A stretch of 8,448 bases of DNA from a bacterium (GTDB lineage Bacteria; Actinomycetota; Acidimicrobiia; UBA5794; ZC4RG35), in assembly GCA_028819835.1 (NCBI GenBank), contig JAPPKR010000288.1, positions 1 through 8,448 of the forward strand. The letters run 5' to 3'. Below, piece by piece: positions 7,159-8,448 of this stretch. Made by a program: the position numbers and the translations under genes. The notes beneath the pieces were generated by a model. It was given only the letters and a program-made list of their open reading frames with translations, had not been told where the DNA came from and made no database searches. The stretch's first letter is position 1, and each line of letters begins with the position of its first letter.

Positions 7159-7963
7159 ATTTGTCGTGTTGCTGGTTTCGGACATCCATGGCCGCTTTTC
7201 CGCCCTGGCGGAGGTGGCTTCCAGGGGGGAGCCCCTTCTCGTCCTGGGGGACCTGATCAACCTGGTGGATTACCGGACCGGGGAAGGCATCTTCGCCGAA
7301 GTCCTCGGCATCGACTTCGCCCGCAGAATCGCCGCCTCCCGGGGAGGTTCGAGGTTCGAGGAGATGCGGTCGCTGTGGGCGGAGAGAGTCGGTGACCGCT
7401 ACGAGTGGTTCCGCGCTGCGTTGAGCGTGGAAGTGAAGAAGCAATACCGGCTGATGCGGGAAGCTCTGGAGGCGTCCGAGTCGTACGTGACCTACGGGAA
7501 CGTCGACCGCCCGGAACTGTTACGCCAGAGCCTCCCGGAGGGTTCCAGGTTCGTGGATGGGGAGGTGGTGGTGATCGAAGGCCACCGGGTGGGCTTTGCC
7601 GGTGGAGGGTTGACCACTCCGATGAATGCTTCCGGGGAGGTTTCGGACCGGGAGATGGCGGACAAGCTGGCCGGACTGGGGGAGGTGGACATTCTCTGCA
7701 CCCATCTCGCCCCCGCTGTGCCGGCCCTGCACTTCGACGTGGTGACCGGAAGGTTCGAGAGGGCTTCCCGTCCGATTCTCGACTATCTGCTCGAGGTGCG
7801 TCCTCGCTACCACTTCTTCGGGGATGTCCACCAGCCACAGGCCCACCAGTGGCGGGTGGGATCCACGCTGTGTCGCAATGTCGGATATTTTCGCGCCACC
7901 CGCCGGCCGGTGAGGCTCTCGGCGGATGGAGTGGCCGACGGCCTTCGAGCGGAGATCGGATGA
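7133..7963 (+). CDS. Calcineurin-like metallophosphoesterase
   Basis: The 276-residue product has the ordered motifs of the calcineurin-like phosphoesterase fold: SDIHG (Asp17, His19), LGDLIN (Asp40, Asn43), GNVD (Asn123, Asp125), THLAP (His191) and GDVHQP (Asp231, His233). A mostly helical, charged insert of about 70 residues lies between the second and third motifs. Two deviations stand out: the usual second Asp of GD-x-x-D appears as Asn43, and the first His of GH-x-H is replaced by Asp231. It is probably a cytoplasmic, metal-dependent hydrolase of a phosphomonoester or phosphodiester; the substrate is unknown. I chose the ATG at 7133, which overlaps ilvD by 26 bases and has GGAGA directly before it. 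GTG 7166 is a shorter alternative without a Shine-Dalgarno. An upstream in-frame extension to 6995 lies wholly within ilvD and is not credible. Confidence 0.85.
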   Translation: MERSPTTFRFVVLLVSDIHGRFSALAEVASRGEPLLVLGDLINLVDYRTGEGIFAEVLGIDFARRIAASRGGSRFEEMRSLWAERVGDRYEWFRAALSVEVKKQYRLMREALEASESYVTYGNVDRPELLRQSLPEGSRFVDGEVVVIEGHRVGFAGGGLTTPMNASGEVSDREMADKLAGLGEVDILCTHLAPAVPALHFDVVTGRFERASRPILDYLLEVRPRYHFFGDVHQPQAHQWRVGSTLCRNVGYFRATRRPVRLSADGVADGLRAEIG

Positions 7964-8367
7964 GCGGGGAAGGCAGACGGTTCGCAGATGGTCGGCACCT
8001 GTTGGTGACCACCATTGCAGGGTTGGCTTCTGGTCTGCCACAGTTTGCCAAGTTGGTGGCCCGGCTCTCTCGGGACCCAAGGGTCCCGGTGCGCGCCAAG
8101 CGCGTGGCGGCGGGTCTGGCCGTTTACGCGGTGGTTCCCATGGACCTGATCCCGGATGTGATCCCGGTGGTTGGGCTGGTTGATGACTTGCTGGCGGTGG
8201 TCGTGGCCTTGGCGGTGCTCATCGAGGCAGCGCCCGATGAGGTGGTGGCCGAGCACTGGGACGGAGAACCGGAGGCGCTGGGACGGATACTCCTGGGGGT
8301 GGGGCTGCTGATCGATTTCATGCCCAGGAGGGTGCGGTGGATGATCCGGTGGCTGGTGGGAGAGTGA
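7960..8367 (+). CDS. DUF1232 / YkvA-family membrane-associated protein
   Basis: The product has 135 residues. The central stretch (~45-90) carries the DUF1232 pattern: RVPVRAKRVAAGLAVYAV, then P-x-DLIPD-x-IPV-x-G and DDLLAVVVAL. The family is small, widespread and of unknown function. The hydrophobic segment around the DLIPD motif and the C-terminal GRILLGVGLLIDF suggest membrane association. The ATG at 7960 overlaps the phosphoesterase stop as ATGA and has GGAG five bases upstream, which indicates translational coupling. A much longer open frame reaches back to 7405, but that part is an out-of-frame reading of the phosphoesterase gene. The coupling hints at a shared transcript with ilvD and the phosphoesterase rather than a proven common role. 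Confidence 0.85.
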   Translation: MSGEGRRFADGRHLLVTTIAGLASGLPQFAKLVARLSRDPRVPVRAKRVAAGLAVYAVVPMDLIPDVIPVVGLVDDLLAVVVALAVLIEAAPDEVVAEHWDGEPEALGRILLGVGLLIDFMPRRVRWMIRWLVGE

Positions 8368-8377
8368 CTCCGGGGCA

Positions 8378-8448
8378 ATGAACCTTCCCGTCTGGACGGT
8401 GCTGCCTCTCTTTCAGTCGTCTCCCCGGGAACTCACCGGGATGGTGAG
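8378..8448 (+). CDS. Start of a possible cyclic-nucleotide-binding (CRP-fold) domain protein, cut by window edge
   Basis: An open frame starts at ATG 8378, ten bases after the DUF1232 stop, and stays open for 23 codons to the window edge. It reads MNLPVWTVLPLFQSSPREL and onward to TGMV. The pattern PLF-x-x-x-S-x-x-EL resembles the opening of cNMP-binding domains (commonly PLF...LS..EL), as found in CRP/FNR regulators and in membrane or oxidoreductase fusions. GGGG at 8372-8375 is a weak and rather close Shine-Dalgarno. The resemblance covers one short motif only, so the frame and the family are both tentative. Confidence 0.4.
   Translation, partial: MNLPVWTVLPLFQSSPRELTGMV

Noticed and set aside
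5458..7260. A 600-codon open frame on the minus strand
   Set aside because: It lies antisense to ilvD, extends past both of its ends, and is His/Arg/Gln-rich without domain motifs. Such frames are common opposite GC-rich genes.
7405..7959. Upstream extension of the DUF1232 frame to 7405
   Set aside because: It overlaps the phosphoesterase out of frame and reads as low-complexity Gly/Arg/Pro. The coupled ATG at 7960 with a good Shine-Dalgarno is the better start.

Overview
The window is GC-rich, densely packed bacterial DNA. Genes overlap by 4 to 26 bases, GTG starts occur, a secreted protein has a Thr/Ala/Pro-rich linker, and at least one promoter appears to drive a leaderless message. These traits suggest an actinobacterium, possibly an uncultured Acidimicrobiia-like lineage. 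The class-level guess is inference, and I see no rRNA or other marker gene that would fix it.

Layout. Positions 1-1431 on the minus strand hold most of the acetolactate synthase large subunit gene (ilvB), cut off by the left edge. Its 5' leader (about 1432-1560) carries what looks like a branched-chain amino acid attenuator. In transcription order it has a promoter, an 11-residue leader peptide rich in Leu/Ile/Val, a 12-bp hairpin, a terminator hairpin with a U-rich tail, and then ilvB. To the right everything runs on the plus strand. First comes a coiled-coil protein with a C-terminal NYN ribonuclease domain, overlapping a queG-like epoxyqueuosine reductase gene. Next is a membrane-anchored TlpA/DipZ-like thioredoxin protein overlapping a small six-helix CcdA/DsbD-like membrane protein. 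Then come ilvD (dihydroxy-acid dehydratase), a calcineurin-like metallophosphoesterase overlapping its end, and a DUF1232/YkvA-family protein. At the right edge is the start of a possible cyclic-nucleotide-binding-fold protein.

How the genes fit together. ilvB and ilvD encode the first and third enzymes of isoleucine/valine synthesis but lie on opposite strands about 4 kb apart, so they cannot share a transcript; only ilvB shows a visible attenuator. The NYN and queG genes overlap and both point to RNA metabolism. The thioredoxin and CcdA-like pair forms a plausible two-gene system that would carry reducing power across the membrane. The tail of the plus-strand run (ilvD, phosphoesterase, DUF1232) is translationally compact, but its members have no obvious common pathway.

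Most of the window is recognisable housekeeping content. The most rewarding part is the non-coding ilvB leader. I see no mobile element, CRISPR array, tRNA or rRNA gene.
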